Assembly: GCA_031285695.1 (NCBI GenBank)
Contig: JAITVR010000214.1
Coordinates: forward strand, 1 to 9,779
DNA: 9,779 nt
Source: Prevotellaceae bacterium
Lineage (GTDB): Bacteria > Bacteroidota > Bacteroidia > Bacteroidales > UBA932
Reading direction: 5' to 3'
In this document: one piece after another, positions 8,141 through 9,779 of the stretch
Numbering within the stretch: the first letter of the stretch is position 1
Layout of the letters: each line of letters begins with the position of its first letter
Notes under the pieces: generated by a model
Told to the model about the DNA's origin: nothing
Database searches by the model: none
What the model saw: the letters and a program-made list of their open reading frames with translations, nothing else
Program-made: the position numbers and the translations under genes

Positions 8141-8240
8141 CCTGTTGTCATGCTGAGCTTGTCGAAGCATCTCATGTTAGAACAAACCATCATCATGGTG
8201 CGAACTTGAGATTCTTCGCTTCACTCAGAATGACAACAGG
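8141..8240. repeat. 100-bp palindromic repeat, GTCATGCTGAGCTTGTCGAAGC family
   Basis: Perfect 10-bp inverted ends CCTGTTGTCA (8141-8150) and TGACAACAGG (8231-8240). The arms continue to pair imperfectly: TGCTGAG with CTCAGAA, CGAAG with CTTCG, ATCTCA with TGAGAT. It is an intergenic, non-coding dispersed repeat of a type widespread in bacteria. It follows the last ATPase gene by 57 bp and could stabilise or end the operon transcript, but there is no clear U-tract. Confidence 0.8.
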
Positions 8241-8286
8241 GATACCTTAGAAACCAAAACCGCGCATCAGCGCAAAATTTTTTACT

Positions 8287-8829
8287 ATGACAATCACAAA
8301 AAACCAGGTAGTATCGCTATCCTACCAGCTTACAGTTGACGGCGAAGTGGTGGATACGGCAACTGCCGAGCAGCCCCTTGAGTTTATTTTTGGCAGCGGC
8401 ATGCTGCTACCAAAGTTCGAGGCCAACATTGATGGCAAAACGGTGGGCGATGCCTTTAAGTTTAGCCTCACGGCTGCCGAAGGCTACGGCGAGGTGGACG
8501 AAAAAGCCATCATGCCCTTTCCGCTCGACATGTTTATGATTGACGGAAAATTAGAGGAGGATTTGCTCGTGGAGGGTAACGTTATCCCCATGCAGGACAA
8601 CACCGGCCGCATAGTGCAGGGCACGGTGCTTGAGGTAAACGATGAGGGCGTAACCCTTGACTTTAACCACCCGCTGGCCGGCATGGAGCTCAACTTCGAG
8701 GGCAAAATAATTGCCCTGCGCGAGGCCACCGAAAAGGAGCTGCAAAAAGGCCACGTGTGCGGCTGCGGCGATAGCTGCGACTGCGATGACGAGCAGCAGG
8801 GTGGTGGCTGCGGTTGCGGCTGCCAGTAA
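8287..8829 (+). CDS. slyD: SlyD-like FKBP-type peptidyl-prolyl isomerase with Cys-rich tail
   Basis: Cytoplasmic prolyl cis-trans isomerase and chaperone. In the SlyD family the metal-binding tail serves nickel handling. It has 180 residues. The FKBP part covers about 1-68 (VVSLSYQLTVDGEVVD, PLEFIFGSGMLLPKFE) and resumes at NHPLAGMELNFEGKIIALRE (132-151). Between them lies the insert-in-flap chaperone domain (about 70-125, from AEGYGEVDEKAIMPFP). The tail from 155 on has one His and seven Cys (158, 160, 164, 166, 175, 177, 179) as CxC, CDC and CGCGC motifs, in place of the His-rich tail of E. coli SlyD. There is no signal peptide. The ATG at 8287 is preceded by an AT-rich leader. It lies 202 bp after atpK, so membership in the ATPase operon is uncertain. 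Confidence 0.93.
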   Translation: MTITKNQVVSLSYQLTVDGEVVDTATAEQPLEFIFGSGMLLPKFEANIDGKTVGDAFKFSLTAAEGYGEVDEKAIMPFPLDMFMIDGKLEEDLLVEGNVIPMQDNTGRIVQGTVLEVNDEGVTLDFNHPLAGMELNFEGKIIALREATEKELQKGHVCGCGDSCDCDDEQQGGGCGCGCQ

Positions 8830-8918
8830 GCGCCGCAAAGAGGAATATTAAGAAGGCTAAGAAGTTTAGGAGTAGAAAAAGCTATCCCTAAACTTCTTCT
8901 TCGATTCCAAAACTTACT
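8830..8918. repeat. Spacer hairpin after slyD
   Basis: AAGAAGTTTAGGAGTAG at 8859-8875 pairs with CTATCCCTAAACTTCTT at 8882-8898 at 15 of 17 positions around the loop AAAAAG (8876-8881). Outer words GGAATATTAAG and CTTCGATTCC extend the stem. It resembles the I/K spacer hairpin in its AAGAAGTTTAG vocabulary. It could act as a slyD terminator, but no run of T follows the stem. Confidence 0.75.
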
Positions 8919-9779
8919 ATGAAAAAAGTCTTCTTTTACTTAGCGCTACCTGCGCTGGCAAGTTCCTGTGCACCGGCAGTGCGAGCGGCTGTGCTCAAAA
9001 GTTATCCGGCAGTTGTCCCCGATTCGGTAGTGGTGTATAGCAAAAGCCATGAAGTGCCCGCCACCTCCGAGGCGCTGGGTAGCGTGCGCGTGTACGATGG
9101 CGGTTTTACCACGCAGTGTGACTCGCTTACGGTGGTAAACCACGTGAAGCTGGAGGTTGGCAAAATAGGCGGAAACGCCGCGCTTATTACCGAGCACAAG
9201 CTTCCTTCCTTTTGGACAAGCACCTGCCACCAAATGACGGCTACAGCCTTGCGCGTAAACGGTTTAAACACTCCTATGCTTGACTCTGCCGCGGTAGGGC
9301 AGCTGCTGCTAAAACCTGCACGCACGCAGCCGCGGGCACGCTTTGCGGCAAATATTGGCTATGGTTGGCGCTTAGCAAAAATTAGCCCCTCCTTAACTGC
9401 CGATGCACGTAAAGACCTTGAGCAGCGCATGTCCGGCATGGTTTGGGAGTTTTCGGCAGCCTACTTTTTCAACGATGCAATGGGTATAGGAGTTGACTAC
9501 AACGGCTATGGTAGCACTTCCAACTCACAGGGCTATCTTACCAATGCTCCTCACATAACAGGTTCTATGCATACCTCAGACATGATAACCTATATTGGCC
9601 CCGCGTGGGTCTTTCGCTCTGCTTATGGCAAGTGGATACTAGAAGGCAGCATGGGGATAGGCTACGTTGGCTTTACTGAAAAAATGACTTTACGCCAATA
9701 CTCCGGCGATGCAAAAGGTAGCACCGTTGGCATGAAGTTTAGCCTTGGTGCGGACTACAAACTCCACGAGAACTTGGCA
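8919..9779 (+). CDS. Predicted lipoprotein with C-terminal outer-membrane beta-barrel-like region (3'-truncated)
   Basis: I read this frame directly: ATG at 8919, open for 287 codons to the window edge. The N-terminus MKKVFFYLALPALASSC is a short lipoprotein-type signal with lipobox ASSC, predicting lipidation at C17. Residues about 30-120 form a small domain with VPATSEALGSVRVYDGGF, C67, KIGGNAALITEHK and STCHQ (C103). This pattern resembles small Bacteroidota lipoproteins with paired Cys and a GGNA motif; the function is unknown to me. From about 140 (ARFAANIGYGWRLAKISP) alternating hydrophobic and aromatic strands such as EFSAAYFFND, GIGVDYNGYG and MGIGYVGFTEKM suggest an outer-membrane beta-barrel. 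Codon use is less GC-rich towards the end. It is unrelated to the ATPase and probably a separate unit. The C-terminus is missing, so the barrel is a moderate-confidence call. Confidence 0.7.
   Translation, partial: MKKVFFYLALPALASSCAPAVRAAVLKSYPAVVPDSVVVYSKSHEVPATSEALGSVRVYDGGFTTQCDSLTVVNHVKLEVGKIGGNAALITEHKLPSFWTSTCHQMTATALRVNGLNTPMLDSAAVGQLLLKPARTQPRARFAANIGYGWRLAKISPSLTADARKDLEQRMSGMVWEFSAAYFFNDAMGIGVDYNGYGSTSNSQGYLTNAPHITGSMHTSDMITYIGPAWVFRSAYGKWILEGSMGIGYVGFTEKMTLRQYSGDAKGSTVGMKFSLGADYKLHENLA

Noticed and set aside
8859..8898. Intrinsic terminator after slyD
   Set aside because: The stem is AT-rich and not followed by a T-run, and similar hairpins occur between genes that must be co-transcribed.

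Overview
This window is a bacterial V/A-type (rotary) ATPase operon, all on the + strand, followed by a SlyD-like prolyl isomerase and the start of an outer-membrane lipoprotein/beta-barrel gene. The organism is most likely a member of Bacteroidota. The reasons are the gene order E - DUF2764-type protein - A - B - D - I - K, the near absence of Shine-Dalgarno sequences (starts are preceded by A/T-rich DNA), the Bacteroidota style of lipoprotein N-terminus, and AT-rich spacers between fairly GC-rich genes. I cannot name a genus.

Layout: 1-380 holds the 3' part of atpE (peripheral stalk). 434-1252 holds a DUF2764-type protein that travels with this ATPase subtype. 1327-3087 is atpA (catalytic subunit). 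3088-3632 is a 545-bp non-coding spacer packed with four kinds of dispersed, inverted or tandem repeat. 3633-4949 is atpB (non-catalytic subunit), 5030-5680 atpD (central shaft, TTG start), 5683-7485 atpI (membrane stator) and 7635-8084 atpK (four-helix rotor-ring subunit). 8085-8286 is a spacer holding a 100-bp palindromic repeat. 8287-8829 is slyD-like with a Cys-rich metal-binding tail. 8919 to the end is an open reading frame with a lipobox, a small two-Cys domain and the beginning of a predicted beta-barrel; the window cuts it off.

How the genes work together: A and B make the soluble hexameric head, D the shaft, E (and perhaps the DUF2764 protein) connecting parts, and I plus K the ion-translocating membrane motor. 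No recognisable genes for subunits C, F or G lie between E and K or directly after K, so the DUF2764 protein is the only obvious candidate inside the cluster for one of those missing roles. Subunit K carries every residue of the Na+ site described for Enterococcus hirae NtpK at a constant offset of 8, which points to a Na+-coupled enzyme. Subunit A has both cysteines that correspond, by my recalled alignment, to the redox-regulatory disulfide pair of eukaryotic V-ATPase A subunits.

The most unusual DNA-level feature is that every gap between adjacent genes carries its own inverted repeat, with a different sequence in each gap. In one case (atpD) the hairpin has been absorbed into the coding sequence as a C-terminal tail. 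Two gaps also contain dispersed palindromic repeats of the GTCATTGCGAG / GTCATGCTGAG types, and the A-B gap has a strictly 22-bp periodic array of small palindromes.
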